NCBI GenBank assembly: GCA_002435835.1
Contig: DIVM01000011.1
Location: 2,600 to 49,760, forward strand
Source of the DNA: Firmicutes bacterium UBA6132
GTDB lineage: Bacteria; Bacillota_A; Clostridia; Tissierellales; Sedimentibacteraceae
Direction of reading: 5' to 3'
DNA length: 47,161 nt
A program made the position numbers and the translations under genes. How positions within the stretch are numbered: the first letter of the stretch is position 1; each line of letters opens with the position of its first letter. Positions 25,263 to 33,821 of the stretch are shown one piece after another. The notes beneath the pieces were generated by a model. That model was not told the origin of the DNA. It was given only the letters and a program-made list of their open reading frames with translations, and did no database searches.

Positions 25263-26054
25263 TTAGTAATTAACAACTACTTGTTTATTTACCTTTTCAA
25301 ATGCAAATGCAGCCGCTCCGATAGCTCCTACTGCTTGTGTATGAGGCGCTGCTATTACCGTATTGCCTAATTCAAAACTTAAAACTTTAACCATATTACT
25401 ATTTAGAGCGACTCCGCCAGTCATCGCTATTGTAGGTTCGAATCCTACTCTATTGCACATACCCATTATTCTTTTAGCAATAGAGAGATGAGCACCCCTA
25501 GCCACATCTTCAATTGCAGCTCCAGTAGCTAAACGAGAAATAACTTCACTTTCAGCAAATACAGTACAAACACTACTTATAGGTATATCAGTAGTTGCCT
25601 TATCAGCTAAATCTGACAGTTCATTAATTTTACAACCTAATACCCTTGCCATTACTTCTAAGAACCTGCCTGTACCTGCTGCGCATTTTTCATTCATGAC
25701 AAAATTTTTCACTTTTCCTTCATTGTCAATCTTAATAACTTTAGCGTCTTGTCCGCCAATATCAATAATTGTTTTTACATCCTTCATCAGAAAAGAAACG
25801 CCTTTAGCATGACAACTAATTTCTGTTATTTGACTATTAGCATCACGAAATGCAACTCTCCCGTATCCTGTAGCAATTGTATAAGCAATATCTTCCATGT
25901 TAATGTTAGCTATCTTGAGTACATTATTTAAGGCATCCTCAGGACCCTTTGTACCTGTACCCATATTAACTACACTGGTTGCAACCAGTTCTTTATTATT
26001 GTTTATTAGTGCTACCTTAGATGACGATGACCCGATGTCGATTCCTAAATACAT
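25263..26054 (-). CDS. 2-hydroxyacyl-CoA dehydratase activator (HgdC-type ATPase)
   Basis: A 263-residue BadF/BadG/HgdC-family protein. The ATP site opens with GIDIGSSSSKVA and continues with DIGGQDAKVI. Cys124 (NEKCAAGTGRF) and Cys163 (SSVCTVFAESEV) are the two cysteines that, in a homodimer, hold a single [4Fe-4S] cluster. The protein uses ATP hydrolysis to inject one electron into the dehydratase and is extremely oxygen sensitive. It lies right after the two dehydratase subunits with 12 bp spacing, which is usual. Confidence 0.95.
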   Translation of the reverse strand: MYLGIDIGSSSSKVALINNNKELVATSVVNMGTGTKGPEDALNNVLKIANINMEDIAYTIATGYGRVAFRDANSQITEISCHAKGVSFLMKDVKTIIDIGGQDAKVIKIDNEGKVKNFVMNEKCAAGTGRFLEVMARVLGCKINELSDLADKATTDIPISSVCTVFAESEVISRLATGAAIEDVARGAHLSIAKRIMGMCNRVGFEPTIAMTGGVALNSNMVKVLSFELGNTVIAAPHTQAVGAIGAAAFAFEKVNKQVVVNY

Positions 26055-26066
26055 ATGTTATCCCCC

Positions 26067-27197
26067 TTAGCTTAACATTTCAGCAAAGCTTTGAACTCTT
26101 GTTCTAATTTGTTCATATGAATCTAACTGCATATCAGTTTCTATGTAAAGCATTGGAATATTTACTTTTTCAATTTCTGCTTTAATAATTGGGTAATCAA
26201 ATTCTTCAGGGTCACAAAATTTCATCATAACTACTACAACAGCTTCAGCATTGCTCTCTTTTACCATGTTGATGAGCATTTGTCCCTTTGTTTTTTCTTC
26301 TTCATATAAAAATGTACAGCCTCTTTGATCAACAATTCGATAAGTCATTTTTTCTATTGCATTTCCTTCTTTTCTCGCAGGAACTCGGAATTGTCTGGAT
26401 TCTTGTGCAAAATCATCAGCTACTATGGCTATATTATTTTCAACAAATACATCCAGTAATTCTACCGGTTCTCCAATTAAACCTGTTGCTACAACCCTTG
26501 TTCCTTTAAATTCTTCTTTAGGATTATTTTTAAGTTCAGCAATAACTTGTAACATTAAATCTGTATATTCTTTTTTATCCATAAAATATCCAGCTTTTAT
26601 AATTAGATGTCTTGTTTTGGTATTAATAGTATTAGGGTACTCCTTTGCAACGTCTACAAACTCTCTCATAGTTTCTCTGTACTTTTCATACAGGTCGAGA
26701 GCTTCCTCTAAAGCATTATCAGATATCTTTTCACCTTTTATTTTTTCAACTTCATTTTTTACCCTGTTAAATTCTGCTATTAAATAATGAAATCCTGATT
26801 CTAATAATCTGTTTTGAGGATATACTACAGGAATTATAGGCACCTGTGGCACAGCCACTTTCCAGTTTTCACAAACACATTTTAATGTATCGCAAAATGT
26901 AGGAAGAATAATAGCTTTTAAATTATCATATGTTCCTTTCATTCCATATTCGATATTTGATCGCATGATTGAACAGCAAAAGCTTTGAAGGTATTTATCA
27001 GCTTGTTTAATTTCTGTTTTTCCGCCCCACATTCCAACAGGTAAATAACCAGCAGCGTATACAATTTCTTCAGGTGTATAAATAGGAAAACATCCTAAAG
27101 GTTCTTTCCCAGTATCTTTTACTGATTTTTTGACAGCCTTATCCGGTCTTAAAGCAATTTCTTCTAATTGATTAATTAAGCATTTGAGCTCTGACAT
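26067..27197 (-). CDS. 2-hydroxyacyl-CoA dehydratase, HgdB/FldC-type subunit
   Basis: A 376-residue member of the HgdB/FldC/HadC family. Conserved features are GCFPIYTPEEIVYAAGYLPV near the N-terminus, the cysteines at 36, 74/75, 102, 107 and 109 (some of which bind the [4Fe-4S] cluster) and the C-terminal MMKFCDPEEFDYPIIK. With the other subunit it forms a heterodimer that eliminates water from an (R)-2-hydroxyacyl-CoA through a ketyl radical. The first 22 bases overlap the 3' end of the partner gene, so the two are translationally coupled. GGGAGAAAG serves as ribosome binding site. Confidence 0.93.
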   Translation of the reverse strand: MSELKCLINQLEEIALRPDKAVKKSVKDTGKEPLGCFPIYTPEEIVYAAGYLPVGMWGGKTEIKQADKYLQSFCCSIMRSNIEYGMKGTYDNLKAIILPTFCDTLKCVCENWKVAVPQVPIIPVVYPQNRLLESGFHYLIAEFNRVKNEVEKIKGEKISDNALEEALDLYEKYRETMREFVDVAKEYPNTINTKTRHLIIKAGYFMDKKEYTDLMLQVIAELKNNPKEEFKGTRVVATGLIGEPVELLDVFVENNIAIVADDFAQESRQFRVPARKEGNAIEKMTYRIVDQRGCTFLYEEEKTKGQMLINMVKESNAEAVVVVMMKFCDPEEFDYPIIKAEIEKVNIPMLYIETDMQLDSYEQIRTRVQSFAEMLS

Positions 27198-28417
27198 AAT
27201 TCTTTCTCCCTTGCTTTATTGTTCTCCATCATTTCAACTAATGCTTGTATTCTTGTTTCATATTGTGCTTCTGAGAATATTCTTGGATCAGTTTGGTCTC
27301 CGTCAAATATTACTGATGGAACACCTGTTTCTTCTTCAACTCTTCTCTGAACTTCATATTGCCTAAAGTCCATAAGCTTGCAACTTCTATTTGAATGATA
27401 GATAATACCATCTAATTTAAAGTCTCTAACTAATTTAGATACATTTACAGTATCATAGTCAAGATTTCTGTTTGCATAATTAGAACTATATGCTCTTGCC
27501 ATTCCATCTAAATCATTAGTTTCATATTTAACATTCCATGATTCGGGATATGTAGATGTAACCATATTAATTCCATATTTTTTCATAGTTTTATAAGTTA
27601 CTGAAAGATTAGGCCAACAAGCTATACCATCCCACATAACTCTGTAGCTTTCTTCTTGGTCCGGGAACGGCCCAATTGCATTTTCCGCTTTTTCCTTTAA
27701 TTCTTCATACCATAATTTAAAAATTTCATTACCTTCTTTTTTGCCTCTCATACAAACAATAGGTGCCATATAATTAAACATATCATAACCTTTTAAAGGT
27801 GATGGAACATGTTTTGCAAGGTCTGTAGCCTTTTTCCACCATTTACAAGTTTCATTAGATAATTTCATAACTTCAGCAAATTTATCATAGTCAAATTTTT
27901 TGCCTGTTATTTCTTCTAATCGTGTTATAGCATATTCTATCTGAGCTCTCATATATTTTACACTATGCTCTGGAACTTCATAAGTATGATTAAATGGCAT
28001 ATCAAACATTATTAAAGGTATGCTCAAATTTTTAGCCAAGTTTTCATACCACTTAATAACAGTGTTACATATATTACTGCAACAGAATAGTAGGTCAGGC
28101 ATAGGAATATTTTCAGCTCCTGAAAACTTAATATCTGCATAACCCATATTTACTCTTGCATAAGAGCAAATATCAGAAGAATATCCCTTTCCCTCAGCTT
28201 GTTCTATGAATTCTGGTGCGCATTTTCTTGCACCTATTGCTGCTGCATGATTTTCTGGATAAACAACATCAATATCCATTGTTTCTAACAATTCCTGCGG
28301 GCAAATAGACGTTGCCCATGCAATCAACTTGCCATTTGCCTTTGCTTCGAATGCAGATTTATAATGGCTTTCTAATAAATCACTAAGCATCTGCTTCGAT
28401 GTAATCTTATTTTTCAA
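27176..28417 (-). CDS. 2-hydroxyacyl-CoA dehydratase, HgdA/FldB-type subunit
   Basis: A 413-residue member of the same superfamily. It has ATSICPQELLETMDI (Cys39), YSSDICSYARVNMG (Cys84), LLFCCSNICNTV (Cys112, 113 and 117) and a typical C-terminal YHSNRSCKLMDF followed by the FDGDQTDPR motif. It is the first gene of a seven-gene operon under a sigma-54 promoter (28550-28564), with a 132-base leader. Known members act on lactoyl-, 2-hydroxyglutaryl-, phenyllactoyl- or 2-hydroxyisocaproyl-CoA. The neighbourhood matches none of these standard clusters, since an aldolase, a sugar-acid kinase and a D-hydroxyacid dehydrogenase accompany it, so the substrate is unknown. Confidence 0.93.
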   Translation of the reverse strand: MKNKITSKQMLSDLLESHYKSAFEAKANGKLIAWATSICPQELLETMDIDVVYPENHAAAIGARKCAPEFIEQAEGKGYSSDICSYARVNMGYADIKFSGAENIPMPDLLFCCSNICNTVIKWYENLAKNLSIPLIMFDMPFNHTYEVPEHSVKYMRAQIEYAITRLEEITGKKFDYDKFAEVMKLSNETCKWWKKATDLAKHVPSPLKGYDMFNYMAPIVCMRGKKEGNEIFKLWYEELKEKAENAIGPFPDQEESYRVMWDGIACWPNLSVTYKTMKKYGINMVTSTYPESWNVKYETNDLDGMARAYSSNYANRNLDYDTVNVSKLVRDFKLDGIIYHSNRSCKLMDFRQYEVQRRVEEETGVPSVIFDGDQTDPRIFSEAQYETRIQALVEMMENNKAREKELCQSSNA

Positions 28418-28549
28418 TTTTATTCCACCTTTCTATATAGCAATTATTTAACATAATTTAATTCACTAAGCATTGAAAATTCTTAAATATATGAAGTATT
28501 ATTTTTTATTAACAATGCTTAGTTACAAAGTTGCTTTATTACAAGTAAA

Positions 28550-28564
28550 GCAATTATCATGCCA
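28550..28564 (-). promoter_or_regulatory. Sigma-54 promoter of the 2-hydroxyacyl-CoA dehydratase operon
   Basis: On the minus strand, TGGCAT-N5-TTGC with 12-bp GG-to-GC spacing; only the last base of the -24 box differs from consensus. Dyad D lies 139 bp upstream. Confidence 0.88.
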
Positions 28565-28702
28565 ATTTGAAAAAATAAAAATAAATATTATATTATGTTA
28601 TTTCATTAAATAAACATGTTAAAAATTGAGCACTTTCAAATAAATTAATCAAATTTTAGAATTATAAATAAATTAGTTCAATAATTAATCTTATTTATTA
28701 CT

Positions 28703-28736
28703 TATGCATTTTGTCATTTGATGCTATTGTGCATCT
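28703..28736. promoter_or_regulatory. Enhancer-like dyad D
   Basis: TATGCA (28703-28708) and TGCATC (28730-28735) with a 21-bp gap that contains an extra GATGC. It closely resembles dyad E at 38670-38703 over the full length. It stands between two divergent sigma-54 promoters and could serve both. Confidence 0.72.
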
Positions 28737-28791
28737 AATTTTACATATATAAGGAACCAAAACAATAAAATACAATGGTACCTAAATAAAA

Positions 28792-28941
28792 TAATAGTAT
28801 GATTATTACCCAAAAAGTCTTTTTATGTCATTCTGAACGAAGTGAAGAATCTTTAAAACGTTAAAATAATAGGATTCTTCGCTAACTCTTAGAATGACAA
28901 ATAATAGAAATTGCACTTATTGGGGTATAATCATAGTATTA
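28792..28941. repeat. 150-bp nested palindromic (MITE-like) element
   Basis: The outer arms (28792-28813 and 28920-28941) are inverted repeats of 22 bp that match at 19 positions. Inside lies a second palindrome (28826-28899) with TGTCATTCT and AGAATGACA ends and inner arms built on GAAGAATC and GATTCTTC. The inner element resembles a palindromic repeat that I recall as frequent in clostridial genomes. It encodes nothing and can fold into a long hairpin on either strand. Confidence 0.75.
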
Positions 28942-29012
28942 AAAACACTATATATAATCCTAAAAATCAAAATTCTATATATTTAAAATTTAAAGCAAAT
29001 TAACTATCAAGT

Positions 29013-29027
29013 AGGCATAAATTTTGC
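29013..29027 (+). promoter_or_regulatory. Sigma-54 promoter of the hydroxyacid dehydrogenase/UxaA unit
   Basis: AGGCAT-N5-TTGC with 12-bp GG-to-GC spacing, 34 bp before the start codon. The -24 box matches that of the TRAP-1 promoter. Confidence 0.78.
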
Positions 29028-29061
29028 ATAAATTTAGTTAATCAATATAAATGGAGGAGTT

Positions 29062-30054
29062 ATGTCAGGTTATCAAGTAGTAATAACAGATTGCGAATAT
29101 GAAAATGTCGAAAATGAGAAATTGATATTACAAGAAATTGGCGCTGAAGTTCACTCTTATCAAACCAAAAATGAAAATGATATTATTGAAATTTCTAAAA
29201 ATTGTGACGCTCTTATTTTTCAATACGCAAAAATTACCAGCAAAGTAATATCAAATATGAATAATTGTAAAATAATAGCTAAATACGCAACTGGTATTGA
29301 CGGAATAGATATTGAAGCAGCCACTAATAAAAAGATTTGTTTTGCTAATGTTAAAAACTATTGTACTGATGAGGTTTCAACCCATGCCATGGCCTTATTA
29401 TTAAATATAGTTAGAAAAGTTAAATTATTAGATAATTATACAACTCAAGGTAATTGGAATTATAAATTAGCTTCTCCAATATTCAGTTTAAAAGACAGTG
29501 TTGTAGGCGTAATAGGTTTAGGAAAAATTTCATCTGACTTTATAAGAAAATTATCTAACTTTTGTAATGAAATTTGGGTTTATAGCAATTCTGCAAATGA
29601 AGAAACTATTCGAAATTTAGGAGCTAAGAAAAAATCATTTGAAGAAATCATTAAATCTGCTGATTTTATATCTATCCACTCATCTTTGACTGAATCAACC
29701 AAAAACCTATTTAATAAAGAAACGTTTAAATCAATGAAAAACACCTCAAGTATAATTAATGTAGGGCGTGGCGGGTTGATAAATGAAGATGATTTAATAT
29801 GGTCTTTAGAAAATGGCGAAATAGCAGCAGCTGCTTTAGATGTAATGGTGAAAGAACCACCGGATAAATCTAATAAGCTGCTATCAATGGAAAATGTAAT
29901 AATTACACCTCATGCAGCTTGGTATTCTATAGGCTCCCAGCAGGAACTTCAAAGAGCTGTTGCTTTAGAGGTACAAAGAGTATTAAAGGGATATTTCCCT
30001 AAAAATTTAGTAAATGCTGAACTAAAGCATATATTGCCATTAAAGGCACTTTAA
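29062..30054 (+). CDS. D-2-hydroxyacid dehydrogenase (CtBP/SerA-like), copy 2
   Basis: A 330-residue enzyme of the same superfamily as copy 1 but clearly divergent. Catalytic residues are Arg236 (VGRGG), Glu265 (KEPP) and His284 (TPHAAWYS). The dinucleotide motif is GLGKIS (152-157), with Ser in place of the third glycine. The HAAWYS ending is typical of the C-terminal-binding-protein type. It is the first gene of a two-gene unit with a UxaA dehydratase, ten bases apart, so it probably reduces the 2-oxo-3-deoxy acid that UxaA makes, or oxidises the substrate before UxaA acts. GGAGGAG precedes the ATG. Confidence 0.88.
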   Translation: MSGYQVVITDCEYENVENEKLILQEIGAEVHSYQTKNENDIIEISKNCDALIFQYAKITSKVISNMNNCKIIAKYATGIDGIDIEAATNKKICFANVKNYCTDEVSTHAMALLLNIVRKVKLLDNYTTQGNWNYKLASPIFSLKDSVVGVIGLGKISSDFIRKLSNFCNEIWVYSNSANEETIRNLGAKKKSFEEIIKSADFISIHSSLTESTKNLFNKETFKSMKNTSSIINVGRGGLINEDDLIWSLENGEIAAAALDVMVKEPPDKSNKLLSMENVIITPHAAWYSIGSQQELQRAVALEVQRVLKGYFPKNLVNAELKHILPLKAL

Positions 30055-30064
30055 GGAGGATTAA

Positions 30065-31570
30065 ATGGAATTTATAAAAATTTATGAAAATGACTCAGTG
30101 GCAGTCGCTCTTAAGCCATTCGAAAAAGGAACAACAGTAAAAGTGGACAATACATATGTTAGTCTGTTAGATGACATTCCAAATGCACATAAGTTTGCGC
30201 TTGCAGATATAAAAACAGGAGAAAAAGTTATAAAGTATGGTAACTCAATAGGTGTGGCAACTAAAGACATTAAAATAGGAGAATGGGTGCATGATCACAA
30301 TATTGCAACCTGTGCTAACATCACAAAGGAATATTTTTATAACTTTAATCCAGAAAGAGCATTATTCCCCGGAGAACCAACAAAGGAAACTTTCTTAGGC
30401 TATGATAGAGAAAATGGAACAGTAGGTATAAGAAATCATTTAGCAATTATTCCTAGTGTATTTTGTGCAAATGGACCTTTACAAAAAATTGCCTCTTTAG
30501 CAGCTGAAAAATGTAAAAAAACTGATAATTTTGATGGAATATTACCTTTAACTCATCCTTATGGATGCAGCCAAACAGGAAAGGATTTAGAAACAACAGG
30601 AAAAATAGTTGCTGGAATAATAAATAATGCAAACTTTGGAGGAGTTCTTGTTGTCAGTTTAGGCTGTGAAATAAATGATCTTGTGCAGCTAAAAAAATAT
30701 ATTGGAAATTATAACCCAAATAGAATTAAATTCCTTGTTTTGCAGGAGTCTGATGATGAATTTGCTGATGGACTTAAGCTTTGTGATGAAATTTATGAAG
30801 AAATGAAAAATGACCAAAGAACCCCCGTTAGTTTAAGTCGTCTTCATATTGCAGTTAATTGTGGAGGATCCGACGGTTTTTCAGGTATAACTGCAAATAA
30901 AATAGTAGGAAAACTTACAGAAAAGCTAGTTCTTAAAGGTGCAACTGTTAACATGACAGAAGTGCCAGAAATGTTTGGAGCAGAACATATACTAATGAAC
31001 CGTGCAATAAACCAGGAAGTTTATGAAGATACAGTTACTTTAATTAAAGACTATGCTGATTATTTCTATAGATATGGTGAAAAAGTCAGCGATAATCCAA
31101 CACAAGGCAATAAAGCCGGAGGTTTAAGCACTATAGAAGAAAAATCTTTAGGCTGTATTCAAAAGGGCGGTAATTGTGCTGTTACGCAGGTTTTAAAATA
31201 TGGCGAAAGAGCAACTAAAAATGGTTTTGTGTTAATTAGCGGTCCTGGCAATGATTTAACAGGTGTAACTGGACAAATAGCAGCAGGCGCTGTTCTTACA
31301 ATTTTTACAACTGGAAGAGGCACCCCTTGTGGTTTTGCAGGACCGACATTCAGATTATCATCAAATACTAAATTAGCTACTAAAAAATCAAACTGGATAG
31401 ACTTCGATGCTGGAAGAATGCTAAATATAACAACAGAAAATGAACAACAAATATTGAATGAAGAACTTTATAAAACGGTACTATCCACTATTAACGGCGA
31501 ATATATAACACGCAATGAAATTAACGGATACTACCAAATGGGTATCCTTCGTGATGGCGTTACTTTATAA
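30065..31570 (+). CDS. UxaA-family altronate/galactarate-type dehydratase
   Basis: A 501-residue protein with an N-terminal SAF domain (about residues 5-90) and the large UxaA catalytic domain. Marks include GYDRENGTVGIRNHLAIIPS, THPYGCSQTGKD, NCGGSDGFSGITANK, TEVPEMFGAEH, KGGNCAVTQVL and PCGFAGPTFRLSSN. Enzymes of this family use Fe2+ to remove water from aldonic or aldaric acids (D-altronate, galactarate, and others), giving 2-keto-3-deoxy acids. Fused SAF plus catalytic domain is the full-length form. The gene is preceded by an AAGGAGG site and followed by a terminator. The precise sugar acid is not determined. Confidence 0.93.
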   Translation: MEFIKIYENDSVAVALKPFEKGTTVKVDNTYVSLLDDIPNAHKFALADIKTGEKVIKYGNSIGVATKDIKIGEWVHDHNIATCANITKEYFYNFNPERALFPGEPTKETFLGYDRENGTVGIRNHLAIIPSVFCANGPLQKIASLAAEKCKKTDNFDGILPLTHPYGCSQTGKDLETTGKIVAGIINNANFGGVLVVSLGCEINDLVQLKKYIGNYNPNRIKFLVLQESDDEFADGLKLCDEIYEEMKNDQRTPVSLSRLHIAVNCGGSDGFSGITANKIVGKLTEKLVLKGATVNMTEVPEMFGAEHILMNRAINQEVYEDTVTLIKDYADYFYRYGEKVSDNPTQGNKAGGLSTIEEKSLGCIQKGGNCAVTQVLKYGERATKNGFVLISGPGNDLTGVTGQIAAGAVLTIFTTGRGTPCGFAGPTFRLSSNTKLATKKSNWIDFDAGRMLNITTENEQQILNEELYKTVLSTINGEYITRNEINGYYQMGILRDGVTL

Positions 31571-31590
31571 GATTACCTTATACAAATACT

Positions 31591-31634
31591 ACAAACAAAA
31601 AACTGATGATTTTATTCATCAGTTTTTTGTTTGT
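31591..31634. terminator. Bidirectional terminator between the UxaA gene and hbd
   Basis: A perfect 19-bp stem (31591-31609 with 31616-31634) around a six-base loop. A T6 run inside the right arm and an A6 run inside the left arm serve both directions. It lies between two convergent units. Confidence 0.88.
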
Positions 31635-31667
31635 AAGAGGTTAATCATGATATTTATCAGTTATAGT

Positions 31668-32525
31668 TTATTTATCGTATTTATGAAAACCTTCACCAGA
31701 TTTTCTGCCTAATAATCCTGCATCTACAAGTTTTTGCATTTCCTGATTTGGTCTGAATCTTTCACCGTATGCATCAAATAATATTTTATCAACTGAAATA
31801 TTTAAATCATGACCCATATTATCAAGAAGTTTAAAAATTCCTACTGGATGTCCTAATCCATAAACACATACCTTATCTATATCTTCTGCTGTAGCTACGC
31901 CTTCTTCTAACAAACGACATGCTTCCGCTGAGAATACATGGAATAATCTGTTTAATGCAAAACCTGTTACATCTTTTACTGTTACCGGTTCTTTTTCAAT
32001 TAATTTTAGTATATTAATCATTTGTTCTGTAGTTGTATCATCAGTTAAATATCCAGGGATTACTTCAACAAGTTTCATAATGCTTGCTGGGGAATTAAAA
32101 TGAGTTCCTATAAATTTAGACGCTCTTTCTATGCTTACACCTGAAGCTAATTTTGTTATTGAAATACTTGATGTATTAGATGCAATTATGCATTCTGCCT
32201 TGCATACTGCATCTAATTCTTTGTAAGTTGCAGTTTTAATATCAAATGATTCAAACACTGCTTCTATTACTATGTCACAATCAGATAAATCTTTATAATC
32301 ACCGCTAGCTACAACTCTATTTAATACACTTTCTCTTTTTTCAGCATCAAACTTTCCCTTTTTGATACTTTTATCTAAGGCTACAGCTTGTTTTTCTTTT
32401 CCCTTTTCAGCTAATTCTTTAGTTCTATCAATTAAAATTACATCAAAATCACATTTTGCAAAACAAAGACCAATTTCAGCGCCCATCATTCCGGCACCTA
32501 CAACACCAATCTTTTTAATTTCCAT
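31668..32525 (-). CDS. hbd: 3-hydroxybutyryl-CoA dehydrogenase
   Basis: A 285-residue 3-hydroxyacyl-CoA dehydrogenase with the usual GAGMMG nucleotide motif (10-15), the catalytic His142 in GTHFNSPASIMKLVEV paired with Glu154, and ASNTSSISIT. It interconverts acetoacetyl-CoA and 3-hydroxybutyryl-CoA with NAD(P)H. It is the last gene of a seven-gene beta-oxidation/butyrate operon that begins with the acyl-CoA dehydrogenase. In an operon tied to hydroxyacid breakdown it could run in the oxidative direction. Confidence 0.95.
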   Translation of the reverse strand: MEIKKIGVVGAGMMGAEIGLCFAKCDFDVILIDRTKELAEKGKEKQAVALDKSIKKGKFDAEKRESVLNRVVASGDYKDLSDCDIVIEAVFESFDIKTATYKELDAVCKAECIIASNTSSISITKLASGVSIERASKFIGTHFNSPASIMKLVEVIPGYLTDDTTTEQMINILKLIEKEPVTVKDVTGFALNRLFHVFSAEACRLLEEGVATAEDIDKVCVYGLGHPVGIFKLLDNMGHDLNISVDKILFDAYGERFRPNQEMQKLVDAGLLGRKSGEGFHKYDK

Positions 32526-32573
32526 TTCATCCTCCTATTAGTCTTATATATGGTAAAATTTATATAATGCCTC

Positions 32574-33788
32574 TTAACAATATTGACAGTTTTCAACCAC
32601 CAAAGCCATTCCTTGCCCTCCGCCTATACAAAGACTTACTACTCCGTAACGTCCGCCTCTTCTTTTCAATTCATATATCAAAGTTGTCAACAATCTTGTT
32701 CCACTATTTGCAAGAGCATGACCATGTGCAATAGCTCCACCGTTTACATTTACTCTTTCATACAATTTACTTCCCATGTCCATTCCAAGTTCTTTTAAAA
32801 CTCCTAATGATTGTGAAGCAAATGCTTCATTAATTTCAAATAAATCTATATCTTCTAAAGTCAAATTAGCTTTTTCAAGTGCTTTCTTAATAGCAGGCAC
32901 AGGACCTAATCCCATTACACTAGGATCTACACCTACGCTGCTGTAACTGATAATTTTAACTAATGGATCACATCCTAATTCTTTTGCCTTTTCTTCAGAC
33001 ATAACAACTACTGCTGATGCACCATCATTCATACCTGATGAGTTACCTGCTGTTACAGTCCCACCTGTTTTAAATGCTGGCTTTAATTTTGTTAATGTTT
33101 CCATTGTAGTATCTGGTCTTGGATGTTCATCTGTATCAAATATGTAGCTTCTTTTTTTCAATTTTACTTCATATGGGATTATTTCATCTTTAAATTTTCC
33201 TTCATCCATTGCTACTTTCATTTTTCTCTGACTGTCAATAGCAAAACGATCTTGCTCCTCTCTTGTAATCTTATATCTTTCTGCTATATTTTCAGCTGTC
33301 AATCCCATATTTAACTCTGGATATAATGATTTTGGCTGAACAATAGTTACACCATTAAAAAATGTATCATAAATGGTTTTATTGCCCATTTTAAATGGTT
33401 CAGCTCTTGTTGATGGGTCTAAATAGTAAGTTAACCTAGACATAACCTCTACACCGCCAGCCAGCATAATTTCTGCTTCTTGTGACATAATTTCTTGAAC
33501 AGCACTTACTACAGCTTGAAGTGAAGATGCACATTGTCTGTCCACAGTATATGCAGGCGTTGATTCAGGAATTCCTGCAATTAAAGAAGCACATCTTGCT
33601 ACATTAGGTGTATAACCATATACATCTCCCATTACAACTTGATCAATTTGATCAAGATTTATATTTGATTTCTTAGCAGCCTCTTTTAAAACAGCACTTG
33701 CTAAATCTTGAGCTTCAACGGTTTTTAAGCTTCCAAGATACCCACCTACAGCTGTTCTGGTTGCACTTGTTATAACACAATTTGTCAA
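32574..33788 (-). CDS. Thiolase (acetyl-CoA C-acyltransferase)
   Basis: A 404-residue thiolase. The acyl-accepting Cys86 is in DRQCASSLQAV, the His357 region reads GGAIAHGHALANSGTR, and the second catalytic cysteine Cys387 is in LCIGGGQG. Ordinary acetoacetyl-CoA thiolases have GHPxGxSG after the histidine; here Ala and Asn-containing GHALANSG replace the proline and the glycine, so the active-site loop is altered. NEAFA (Asn320) is intact. It cleaves or forms 3-oxoacyl-CoA and stands between hbd and crotonase in the operon. Confidence 0.93.
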   Translation of the reverse strand: MTNCVITSATRTAVGGYLGSLKTVEAQDLASAVLKEAAKKSNINLDQIDQVVMGDVYGYTPNVARCASLIAGIPESTPAYTVDRQCASSLQAVVSAVQEIMSQEAEIMLAGGVEVMSRLTYYLDPSTRAEPFKMGNKTIYDTFFNGVTIVQPKSLYPELNMGLTAENIAERYKITREEQDRFAIDSQRKMKVAMDEGKFKDEIIPYEVKLKKRSYIFDTDEHPRPDTTMETLTKLKPAFKTGGTVTAGNSSGMNDGASAVVVMSEEKAKELGCDPLVKIISYSSVGVDPSVMGLGPVPAIKKALEKANLTLEDIDLFEINEAFASQSLGVLKELGMDMGSKLYERVNVNGGAIAHGHALANSGTRLLTTLIYELKRRGGRYGVVSLCIGGGQGMALVVENCQYC

Positions 33789-33821
33789 TTTTAAATCCTC
33801 CTCGTATCTATTAACTATTTT

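Larger units (their letters stand above)
28418..29061. other. 644-bp divergent regulatory region
   Basis: Between two divergent sigma-54 units. It holds the promoter of the dehydratase operon (28550-28564), dyad D (28703-28736), a 150-bp nested palindromic element (28792-28941) and the promoter of the UxaA unit (29013-29027). No coding sequence was found. Confidence 0.8.

Noticed and set aside
20973..28417. Classical lactate acrylate pathway or glutamate hydroxyglutarate pathway as sole explanation
   Set aside because: The operon lacks the usual partner sets of those pathways and includes an aldolase and a sugar-acid kinase; the bcd operon also has a complete beta-oxidation set. These options remain possible for single enzymes but do not explain the whole cluster.
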